Source: Perca fluviatilis
Taxonomy: Eukaryota; Chordata; Actinopteri; Perciformes; Percidae
Reading direction: 5' to 3'
Assembly: GCF_010015445.1 (NCBI RefSeq)
Contig: NC_053126.1
Span: 6,265,249-6,329,248, forward strand
Length of the DNA: 64,000 nt
This document shows positions 28,801 to 38,200 of the stretch, in pieces. Each line of letters starts with the position of its first letter. Position 1 is the first letter of the stretch. The translations under genes were made by a program, and so were the position numbers. The notes beneath the pieces are model-generated. The model was not told the origin of the DNA. It saw nothing but the letters and a program-made list of their open reading frames with translations, and did no database searches.

Positions 28801-29527
28801 GCGTTGGCTTTAAAAACTTCATACGACAAGGCCCAAACTAGGGCGCCTGGACGCAGTGGCCATGGGTTCGGTTTCGACCTGTGGCCCTTTGCTGCATGTC
28901 ATAACCCCCCCTCTCTCTCCCCTTTCATGTCTTCACTCTCCTGTCAAAAATAAAGACCCAAAATGCCCAAAAAATAATCTTAATAAACAAAAAAGACAAG
29001 GCCCAAACAAAAGAAGCGCTGAATGCTAAATATGTGGACTCTAGCTCAAAGACTTGTTAGCATCTCTGAGGATGGGTGAAAGAAATTGTGAGAAAGTAGC
29101 CACGACCATGTCATTGCAAGGTGTAGTACAGAAAACATTTAAATTAGTAAATATCGACATGTATTCCAATGAAGGACCCAGAGAGGGGTGAGGAAACTTA
29201 AATGCTGTTGCAAAAATCTGGATTATTTGGGTGTCAACCTTTCAATTGATTTTGCTCTACACTCGCTCACTTTGTAGGATCCATCGCTCCACCCTCCTGC
29301 GCTTGCGTCTCCTGTCCCTCCCTGTCTTCCGTCTGAGTGATGTCATGCGGGAGTCGCTGGTCCAGGATCCTCTGGCGGGCGTGGCCCCCCTCCTCTCTGA
29401 ACTGCACATCTCTGCTTTGGACCGACGCCTTGAAACCGTCCTGCAGGTGGTGCAGGCCTGTCAGGAACACCACACAGACGTTATTTACGACGACTTGGAA
29501 GGTTACGATCAAGACTATGATCAATAG
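19718..29527 (+). CDS. fam20cl: FAM20C-like Golgi/secretory-pathway protein kinase, 10 exons, 557 aa
   Basis: Coding exons: 19718-20247, 21548-21720, 24031-24109, 24311-24403, 24681-24796, 25978-26158, 28038-28147, 28346-28427, 28594-28653, 29278-29527. All junctions are GT/AG and keep frame. FAM20C enzymes phosphorylate secreted proteins on S-x-E sites in the Golgi. An N-terminal signal anchor (about residues 9-37, hydrophobic from [12 protein letters not shown]) precedes a variable Ser-rich stem. The kinase core has the nucleotide-site lysines K244 and K258, E279 (ERHNAE), the catalytic D431 (NMDRHHYE) and the metal-binding D451 (HLDNG). Their spacings equal those I recall for human FAM20C K271/K285/E306/D458/D478. 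E279 argues against the pseudokinase FAM20A, which has Gln there. Some segments (GRHSRDE, VIDMA) lean towards FAM20A, so I favour the divergent teleost C-like paralogue; fam20ca or fam20cb remain possible. Confidence 0.9.
20655..21046. mobile_element. MITE-like element in FAM20C-like intron 1
   Basis: Begins TAGGGTTTGCCGGTAATACG and ends GGATACCGCCCAACCCTA, forming imperfect inverted termini. The interior is rich in CGGTAATACCG motifs and has no ORF. The rest of intron 1 (20248-21547) shows nothing recognisable. Confidence 0.55.
21721..24030. other. FAM20C-like intron 2
   Basis: 2.3 kb, AT-rich, with a short CA-rich stretch near 23035-23066. No gene, RNA or recognised transposon seen. Confidence 0.5.
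24860..25361. mobile_element. hAT-like MITE (family E), copy 1, in FAM20C-like intron 5
   Basis: Inverted ends CAGTCCTTCCAGAAAA and TTTTCTGGAGGGACTG, flanked by the direct repeat ACTTAG (24854-24859 and 25362-25367). The interior is full of ATGCGG/GCATAA motifs and has no transposase. Homologous to 37676-38177. Confidence 0.75.
25768..25815. repeat. (CA)n microsatellite in FAM20C-like intron 5
   Basis: About 24 CA units with one TA interruption near its start. Surrounded by GACTTG-rich sequence. Confidence 0.85.
26337..26839. mobile_element. MITE-like element B, copy 1, in FAM20C-like intron 6
   Basis: Perfect 19-bp inverted ends AAAGTGCTCATATTATGCT and AGCATAATATGAGCACTTT. About 500 bp, no ORF. 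A second copy is at 53933-54451. Shared internal landmarks are TGCACATTGCTGCAGCTCC and CTTTGGGGTGGACTTTGGGC. Confidence 0.8.
27431..27668 (+). repeat. tRNA-derived SINE in FAM20C-like intron 6
   Basis: The head has a tRNA-like A box (TGGCTCAGGAGGTAGAG) and a degenerate B box (GGATTGATCCC). The body has GTATGAATGTGTGT and the tail GAAAGGCGCTATATAAATGC then CCATTTACCATTTA, as in a common teleost SINE family. Confidence 0.75.
28839..28994 (+). repeat. SINE insertion with 14-bp target duplication, FAM20C-like intron 9
   Basis: Flanked by the perfect direct repeat GACAAGGCCCAAAC (28825-28838 and 28995-29008). The body has a tRNA-like B-box region (GGGTTCGGTTTCGACCTG) followed by TTTGCTGCATGTCAT and a pyrimidine-rich stretch, with an A-rich tail. 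Same family as 37535-37674 and 63690-63805. Confidence 0.8.
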
Positions 29528-29725
29528 CCTGACTGAGTCAAAAAAATTTAAAAAATTACATATTTCTGTCATATATCTGTGGAAATCATTTTGTCACATA
29601 ATCTGCATATGAATGCATGATTGCGTTAAGGTCAAAGCTGGTGAAACAGACAAAAACAAAACGTTTCAGATATAGTGCATGTACTACTTCACAAGAAAAC
29701 TGTGAAAAAATCAGAGAAACATCAG

Positions 29726-29731
29726 AATAAA
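29726..29731 (+). terminator. Poly(A) signal AATAAA of the FAM20C-like gene
   Basis: AATAAA about 200 bp after the stop codon, followed by GT/T-rich sequence. First canonical signal downstream of the CDS. Confidence 0.5.
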
Positions 29732-29965
29732 ATTCAAACGATTGTCTTTCTTGTGCCTTAATAATCTGGGGACCCCGCCCTCAGAATGTATTAGATTAGG
29801 GGCCTGACCACTGAGTTGGGAACCATAGGTCACACAGGATGAAAGTAAAAATAGAATTTAAGTAGTGTAAAATCAGGATGACGTAGTGTAGTGTTACACA
29901 CTCGCATTATACAGTCATTAAGCACAAAAGTGCATGTTTTTGCAATTTCAAATTCAACCAATGTG

Positions 29966-30142
29966 GCAAGGTGGAGGGTGGGGGTGTGGCCATCAAATAG
30001 TTGTGGCGACATTACAATCCAAACCAAAAATGTCAGGTCAGAAGATCATCAATGTCTGTAGACTATATCCAACGTATCCGCATACAACATATATATACTT
30101 TTAAAGAAATTCAGCTGCAGTTAAACACTTGATTTGACCTCT
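29966..30142. repeat. Flank shared (inverted) with 18769-18876
   Basis: Contains a MITE A internal scrap (GGTGGAGGGTGGGGGTGTGG) followed by sequence that is the reverse complement of the right flank of MITE A copy 2 (AAAAATGTCAGGTCAGAAGA; CAGCTGCAGTTAAACACTTG). About 60 bp is present here and absent from the other copy. Confidence 0.6.
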
Positions 30143-30954
30143 TAAAGGTCCCATGACATGGTGCTCTTTGGATGCTTTTATATAGACCTTAGTGGTCCCT
30201 AATACTGTATCTGAAGTCTCTTTTATATAGACCTTAGTGGTCCCTAATACTGTATCTGAAGTCTCTTTTATATAGACCTTAGTGGTCCCTAATACTGTAT
30301 CTGAAGTCTCTTTTATATAGACCTTAGTGGTCCCCTAATACTCTATCTGAAGTCTCTTTTATATAGACCTTAGTGGTCCCCTAATACTGTATCTGAAGTC
30401 TCTTTTATATAGACCTTAGTGGTCCCCTAATACTGTATCTGAAGTCTCTTTTTATATAGAACCTTAGTGTTCCCTAATACTGTATCTGAGCTCTTTCCCC
30501 AAATTCAGCCTTGGTGCAGAATTACAGCCACTAGAGCCAGTCCCCACAATGAATTTTTCCTTAGGATGTGCCATTTCTGTGTCTGTAGCTTTAAATGCTA
30601 TTGAGGAGGAGAGGGGGGAGCAAGGTGGAGGGTGGGGGTGTGGCCTTGACCAACTGCCACTTTATCTTGTTTGAAAGCCATGATGTCTCTCTCTCTCTCA
30701 TGGGTGGACCAAATTCTCTGGGCGGGCAAATCAGAGAAAGGGGAGGTAACCTTGCTCCTTATGACCTCATAAGGAGAAGATTCCAGATCGGCCCATCTGA
30801 GCTTTAATTTTCTCAAAGGCAGAGCAGGATACCCAGGGCTCGGTTTACACCTATCACCATTTCTAGTCACTGGGGGACCATAGGCAGGCTGGGGGAACTC
30901 ATATTAATGTTAAAAAACCTCATAAAGTGAAATTTTCATGCCATGGGACCTTTA
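30143..30954 (-). mobile_element. MITE-like element A, copy 3 (seven 45-46-bp units)
   Basis: Starts TAAAGGTCCCATGACATG and ends CATGCCATGGGACCTTTA. Seven tandem units with TATATAGACCTTAGTGG lie at about 30177-30490, in reverse orientation relative to copies 2 and 4. The first units are 45 bp, having lost one C. The rest matches copy 1. Confidence 0.8.
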
Positions 30955-31830
30955 AGGATTTAGATTTTTGCACACAAAACACATGTAGTTTATAACATAT
31001 GTTTTATTATTAATGACTGTAAACCACCCAACAATGCATGGTCCTACAAGTCCAGCTGAGATGATTAGACCATTAAACACAAAACTGTTGGGATTGTTTC
31101 CACTTTCTACAATATGAGGATTTTTCTGCATCTGAGTTCTTTTACTTTTAATACTTTAAGTACATTTTCATGATGATACTTACACACTTTTGCTTAAGTA
31201 ACATTTTCAATGCAGGACTTTTACTTGTGACAGAGTATTTTTTTTACAGTGTGGTATTACTTTTACTGAAGTAAATTATCTGAATACTTCTTCTGACCTC
31301 TTGACCAAAACATACAAATACAAAGGGAGTCAGGACTCTGCAGCCCCCTGCAGCCACTGACCAGAACTGCGACAGAAAGAAGGCCCATACTTTATTACTT
31401 TCACTTTCCATACGTCACCGAAACCGAGAAGCCAGTTGTTTGGTTGTTTCAGGAAGAACAGGCTGGAGGAGCGGGCGCATTGCTCACTTCACCGATTTAG
31501 GTTTTTTTGGGAGAAAAGAGGAACTGAGATAAATCTGGCTTATTGTTTTTAGTAGCAGAGTGAACTTGTTGTTGCTCATTTTAAGTTGCACCGTGTTCAG
31601 ATTTTAATTTGCACCAGATCAGATTTGTTCAGATCCTGTCAAGCAGGACAGTTTATGCAAAGGGTTTTATTGCATGTTAAAAGAGCGGGGGGGGGGGAGC
31701 CTTTCTAAAGTAGTTTATTTTGAGCCATATGGACGTGACGTCGACTTAAAGCCTTTGGAGCAGAAGAGGTCTCGCTGGGTCTGGTGATTCTTTGCAGGGG
31801 AGTGTGCTGAAGTGTCCGCCCCGACCACCC
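30955..31830. other. Intergenic / upstream region of the SP140-like gene
   Basis: No gene. Contains the ISRE (separate entry), an ACCGAAACCGAG stretch close behind it, and a G10 run near 31687-31697. A CTTTGCAG at about 31790-31797, just before the start codon region, could be a splice acceptor for a 5' UTR exon. Confidence 0.45.
31399..31408. promoter_or_regulatory. Interferon-stimulated response element (ISRE)
   Basis: TTTCACTTTC, whose reverse complement GAAAGTGAAA is a perfect GAAANNGAAA ISRE/IRF site. It lies 423 bp upstream of the SP140-like start codon, leaving room for a transcription start and 5' UTR. Mammalian SP100, SP110 and SP140 genes are interferon-induced, so the context fits. 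An identical site is at 63062-63071. Confidence 0.65.
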
Positions 31831-32145
31831 ATGGACCCGATGGATTGGCTTGAGAATGAGGAACTTTTGCGGTTTTTCCACCGCCATAAAACCGAGATGT
31901 CCTGCCTGGAGAAACCGCACACCTTTCTCGACCAGCTCAGGGACCACGACCTGATCGCAGAGGACAAATACAAGGTACCCTAAGTTACGGAAGTGGAAAC
32001 GTTATGCATTTGTTAATACCGCCTTCACCCGCCAGTAGCGGTTTTTGGCACGGGCGAAGCGGGCAGCCGGGGCGGCATTTTTTCAGGACACATGGGGGGC
32101 TGCATGGGCACTTAAAAAAAAAGATCCTTCTCCTCCACTCTACAG

Positions 32146-32231
<86 letters not shown>

Positions 32232-35200
32232 AGTGTGAGTGTGAGCGCCTGTTCTACCAAATATATAATTAGCTTCATTATAGGCTAAGTTTTAAATATA
32301 TTTGGAATATCCATTGAAATATTCACATTTTACATGAAAAAAAAGTTACTCTCAGATGTGTCCAGTTTGGGACGTCGCATAGCATTACTGTATGTGCTGG
32401 AGTACATTTTCACCTAATTCATATACAAGTGGACACCTGAGTATTACCCCCATATTGATATAAATACACCTAAAACATGCTTTTAGGGATATTGTGGTCA
32501 AATATAGTGATTGTGATGTCATAACAAAAGAAACAAAGCAATCTGTATTTTCTGTCTTTAAAAAACAACTAATCTATTAAAGGTTAGGGCTGGCGATAGT
32601 CTGTAGTTTTTTATCAATAAATCTCATTAAAGACCCAAACCACAGCCTGATAAATCTTCTTCCTCCAAAAACACACCAGTGAGCCACATGTTGTTAGATA
32701 TTAGTACTGGGGCTGCTCGATTATGGAAAAAAACATAATCACGATTATTTCGGTCAATATTGAAATCACGGTAATTTCACACGATTACTCATTAACTTCT
32801 GGAAAGATGTTGCAATTATTGAACTTAAAAAACAGTGGAAAAAGTTAAATAAATCAACATTAAAAAAACACGTCTGTGAAATTTGCCTTAATACTTTTCC
32901 TATTTAAACTTTATTTTTTCATTCAGAACACAAGAGAAAATAAGAGTTTACTTGCAAAAAGTAATGAACTAAATAATTGTTTTTCTCGATTATTCTGTTT
33001 TTGTGATTGTTGGGAGCCAAAATCATAATCACGATTAATTTTTGATTAATTGCACAGCCCTAAGTAGTACACAGGTCATACTGTACATACTACAGGTAGC
33101 TACAGTGCATGTAAATACTTCAGTCATGGTGCATTCATTTACTACAAATTGTTTTAAGACTGACTTGAAAAATTTGAAGGGGGGTCTCGCCCAGGGTGTA
33201 ATTCAATGTAGAACCGCCACTGTCGCCCGCCCTTATGCTTCCTCATATGGATCCTTCTTGAATGAAGTGCTCGTGCCGGTCTGTATGAGTATAGGCACCA
33301 GCATTCACACACCTCGTTATTACTGTATCATGGACTAGGAAACAATAACCCACGCTACACTTTATGTACAAAAGATTACTGATTAGAGCTGCACAATATA
33401 TTGTTTTTATATCGCGATATCAGCTGGTGCAAAAAACACATTGTGAAAGGCTGCGACATATCGCGAAAGACACTTAAAGACTTTCTGTGTTAGTTGAAAG
33501 AGAGCATGAGCGGAAAACTGCACTTTAAAATGTAGGCTATCCTCACTTCACTGTGTAGCAGACTTTTCACACTTAGTCGGGAGGGGAAATTTCGCACTTT
33601 GTTAGTGTTAATTTTTTAACAATACCGAGCCCTAATCATCACCGTAGTCCTCCTGGAACATTTCCCAGTCTGTATGGAAACACTCCTGGAGGGTTTCCTC
33701 CTCAGCTTTTAGACCTTCACAGTTTTTTTTAGCGGTGGGGGCAGGTCCGTAACCCCATTGAGTTACTATATAGGCCAACTTTGATCTTGACATATAGGCT
33801 AAGCATTCTGTAGCAAATAACAATTACTTTATATTATTATTTTTTTTATATTATTATTATTATTAATTACATTATCTTAATGCAGTGTAACTACTTCAGC
33901 ATGTAAATAATGCACCTAAAATACAAACGTGGGCGAGGTTGTTCAGCAATCGCTATCGAATCAACAGCCACGAGCAATTTAGCTCGCAGGTGAAGAATAC
34001 AAACAACGAAAATCAGCAGTTAATTTAAATTAAAAGACCAGGCTTAAATGAACTGACAACGTAAGTTATACGACTTACAGTTCTCATGGACGTACACACG
34101 CAATCTCAACTGGCTAGATATCCTCGCGTGTCCGCGCTATTCTCCTTACATGCGCTCTAACAACGCAGCCCTATTTCTGATACCGTGGGGGGTATAAATG
34201 TTACCGCGGGGGGCCACCACGGTCAAATCAACGTAGAGGAAACACTGCAGTCCTTGTGCTGGCCCCCTGCTGTTTCACCAGTGGCCCAGTGGCTACAAGG
34301 TGAATAAGGTGAGTGAGCTCTCTACTTTGCATTCAGGATGTCCTTTACCAATGGTTTGTTATTTGAATAACAATGGACAGTCCTTGCTGGGACTATGCAG
34401 TCGACACAGAAGTTGTTGTAGTCTGTGATGCTGCCCTCTGTAAACCGATCAATCTCCTCTTCATGGGGCTCACATGGGTAGGTCTGACCTCAGTGGTCCT
34501 GTTTACATTTAGATTAAATTGTGCTCAATTTTGGCTCTTTTCTGAGTCTTTTCTTACTTTTAGACTAGAAGACACATTAGTCGACTAGTCCTTAGTTTGA
34601 ATTTATGTTTAAACATGAGGGAAATTAGCCAAGTGTTGAGGAACATCCCTAGTGCTGTTACAACCATCCCCGGTCTCCCCCCTGTGTGCAGTCTTTTCCG
34701 AAGTAACTGGAGTGATTCATGAAAGAAATAGATAATTGTATACAAAGGCTACTGTTGGATTATTAAACCCTTATTTTCTCCGTACTTTTGTGTGTGCAGA
34801 AAGTGCGTCGCATGAAGAGTAAAGACAACATGAGGAAAGGTCTTTATGAAATTTTGGACTTGTTGGAGAAAAAACAATCGCAGCGCATCAAGACGTTCTG
34901 GGGTTGCATCTTCAAGGAGACCATCATGAACCAGTATCCCACCCTGCGGCTTCTCCACAAAAGTCTCATGGACGGTCAGATTGTCTTTTTTTGAAATTAC
35001 AATTAAAAAAGTATGCATATTGTATCCACATTTTGAGTCACCCTGTCAGAAAGGTTGGGAAGCACTGGATTAGAAAATAAGACTTTTTAAAAAAGACATT
35101 ATTACACTATGACTTGATGTGTACTTGATATTTATATCCTATGGGCATTCATTTAAACTGCAGGGTCTTTCCATTTTGAAGTGCCCGAGAGCGTGGAAAA

Positions 35201-38200
35201 GGAAGAGGCAGATGAAGGGAAAAGGAAGGAGCTTTCAGAAGATGAGGAGGAGGGAGAGAAGAAGCAAAAAACCTCTGTGAAAAAGAAGAGAAAACTAAGA
35301 AGTAGCAGCGTGCGCAATAATGATGAAGAGGAGGAGGAGCAGGCCGGTCCATCATCTCAGTTCACTCCAAGGAAAAAATCCAAGAAACTCTGCTTCTGTA
35401 AGTCACCTTCCACTTATGCTTCACTTTTGTTTCACTGTTTCAGTTCTGCATTTCTGCTGCTTTCAGTATTCTTCTACAATACAACAAAAACTGCTGAATT
35501 TAAAACAAATAAAAGAACATTGTTCCCATCATTCTTTTATTTAATTATTAATTATATTGAATATAAAAGGCACCACTAAAAAAAAGAACGACTGTTACAT
35601 TTTAATGTGCAGTTTTCTACTGATATTTTCTTTCAACTTACACCAAAAAAACAGTTTTGTGTCTATCGCGATATGTCGCAGCCTTTCGCGATGTGTTTAT
35701 TGCGCAAGTTGCTATTGCGATGACGATCCACCTCCCTTCTTCAGCCTCTCCCCTGAAGAAGGGAGAGAAGAACGACATTTGGACCTGGCCCATCTATAAG
35801 CTCCAGCTGCCTGTGACCTGCGGAGACCGGAACGGGACACTGAACAGACACCGACTGGCTAAAGGTAAGTACAACTCAATCACTGAAGTATCTGATTATG
35901 AAAAAGAAAAACCATCATCATTGTCTTCTCTAGAAAGGAAAACAAAACAGTGAAACCCGTGAATAGGAACCAGGCTCAGAGATCTTAAATCAGATTTCAC
36001 TGAATACAACTTTTTCTATGATAACATTTCATAAGTAAATTCTGACCGGAGAAGATTGGTCATCACAGCAGATGAGTTTTGGTTGACATTAACCCATCCA
36101 TAGCCTCGCTTTGCCAGACCTTCCTCCACAGCGCTGCAGAGGAGGGTCTGGCTAGTCCACACAGCACTCCGGGATGGGAGAAAAACGTGCTCTGGTTTAT
36201 TGGCATTTCTTTAAACCAATCACAATCGTCTTGGGCGGTGCTAAGCGCCAGATGGAGCCACGGTGCCTCTGCAAAATAGCCTCGGGAAGGAACTTGTTTT
36301 TGTGGAACGTGTGTACGTTCCAAAGTTGTTTTAGTCGTGCAACAGAAAACTCAGATTGGACAGATAGTCTAGCTAGCTGTCTGCATTTACCCTGCAGAGA
36401 TCTGAGGAGCAGTTAACCATAGTCCTCAGAAATCCACCGGAGTTTAAAATTACAACTCAAAGAAAGCGGAAGGTAATGGACATCCGGCGGAATTTCCAGT
36501 GACACCTGAGCAATCCCGGAAGTGAAACGTCGTGGATGTAGACTAACAACATCCCCAATCCTGTTTGTGTTGAATGTTTCAGGGGAGAAGTGCATTGTGG
36601 TTGACAGAAAGTGGTTAACTCCCAATGAATTTGAGAGGTTTGTGGGAAAGCAGAGCCATAAGAACTGGAAGTTGAGCATTAAATGTATGGGCACCCCACT
36701 GGCAAAACTAATAAAGGTTGGTTGAAAACTGATTTTTATTTTGGAATCTACATTGAACAAGACTGTGAAACTACTTGTTTTCTTTAACATTGGCCATGTG
36801 CGTGTGCCTCTCTAGATCACTTCACACCCAGTTTGTTTTTATTTCACTGCAGGAAGGTCACCTGAAAGCAGGGAAGTACAAAGGAGGGTGTAAAAAGGTA
36901 AGAAGAAAAACTGCTGAAAATGCATCAATAAATAAATGATCTAATGTATCTTCTTGTTGTCAGTGTTCCTGATGTGAGCCATGTCCTTTTCTTCCTGTTA
37001 TAGGCCAAGCAGCCCCTGTTCCCATCTGATCATTTAACAGGTTGGTTGTATTAGTGCAAAACAGTGATGAGTATTTTTGATAGCTTATGAGAGAGTGCTG
37101 CATCCTCACAAGCTGTTACAAGATCTGTCCATCTAATGTAATTTTGTTTTCATCTAAGTTGGCATTCATGAAATTTAGAGTTTTAAAAAATTACACATTT
37201 GAGAGAAGACCAAAGGGAGCTTCTTAACTGCTAATGTAGGAGAAATAATTGAGGTGTACAACAGGGCTGCACAATATATCGCAATATCAACTGGCGCAAT
37301 AAACATCGCAAAAGGCTGCGACATATCGGGATAGACACAAAACAGATTTTTTTTTGTGTTGGTTGAAAGAAAATATCATTAGGAAACTGCACTTAAAATG
37401 TAACTGTCATTCCTTTTCTTTTTTTTCTTTTTTTTTGTTGTTGTGCCTTTTTATATTCAATATAATGTTCAATTTGTCCATAAAAGAATGTTGGAAATGA
37501 TTTCCTTTTATTTGTTTTAAATTCACCAAGCAACGTGGCCATGATAGCTCAGTCGGTAGAGCGGGCACACATATACAGAGGTTCATGCCTCGACGCAGAG
37601 GTCCAGGGTTTGAGTCCGACCTGTGATGATATCCTGCATGTCTTCCCCCTCTCGCTCCCCTTTCTCATCTGTCCTGAGTTTTTTTGTGATTGTTGCGGGC
37701 AAAAATCCTTGTTTATGCGGCACGTTTTCTTAAAAAAATGCCATGGAATATGCGGGATATTTACACAATTTTATGCGATGAAATTGTGGGAACTTGCAAA
37801 AATTACGGAAACCTGCAAAAACTGCAGTTTGATGAAAAAGAGAAAAAAAAGTGATTCCCCCAACACCCTGCTTTTCGATGATGTTCACGTCACGTAATTA
37901 CGTCACTTCATAACGTTCCCATGGCAACTGGGGAAAATGGCTGCTCTTGTGTGAAGTAAACGCAACATTTTTCAACTTTCTGCTAAGATATATGTGACTT
38001 TTTTGCAACGAAAATGCAGGGATTATTAAATCATGCAAGCCCAGCATATTTTGCGCGGAAATCGGCAATTTATGTGCCGAAAGTGCGGCGTATTTGAAAA
38101 AATGCGGCCCCCGCATAAATTGGGCTGATTATGCATTGAATTATGCGATCGCATAATCACGTTTTCTGGAGGGACTGATTAAAGGTGGAAAAGCCCTTAT

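Noticed and set aside
34373..34588. 71-codon frame in SP140-like intron 1
   Set aside because: Exon 1 joins exon 2 in phase 0 without it, giving an uninterrupted HSR domain; no acceptor/donor pair brackets it convincingly.
37535..37620. Possible tRNA gene (TAGCTCAGTCGGTAGAG ... GGTTTGAGTCC), also the head at 63690-63805
   Set aside because: Box A to box B distance and stems do not fit a tRNA cloverleaf, and the sequence recurs with a common tail, so these are SINEs.
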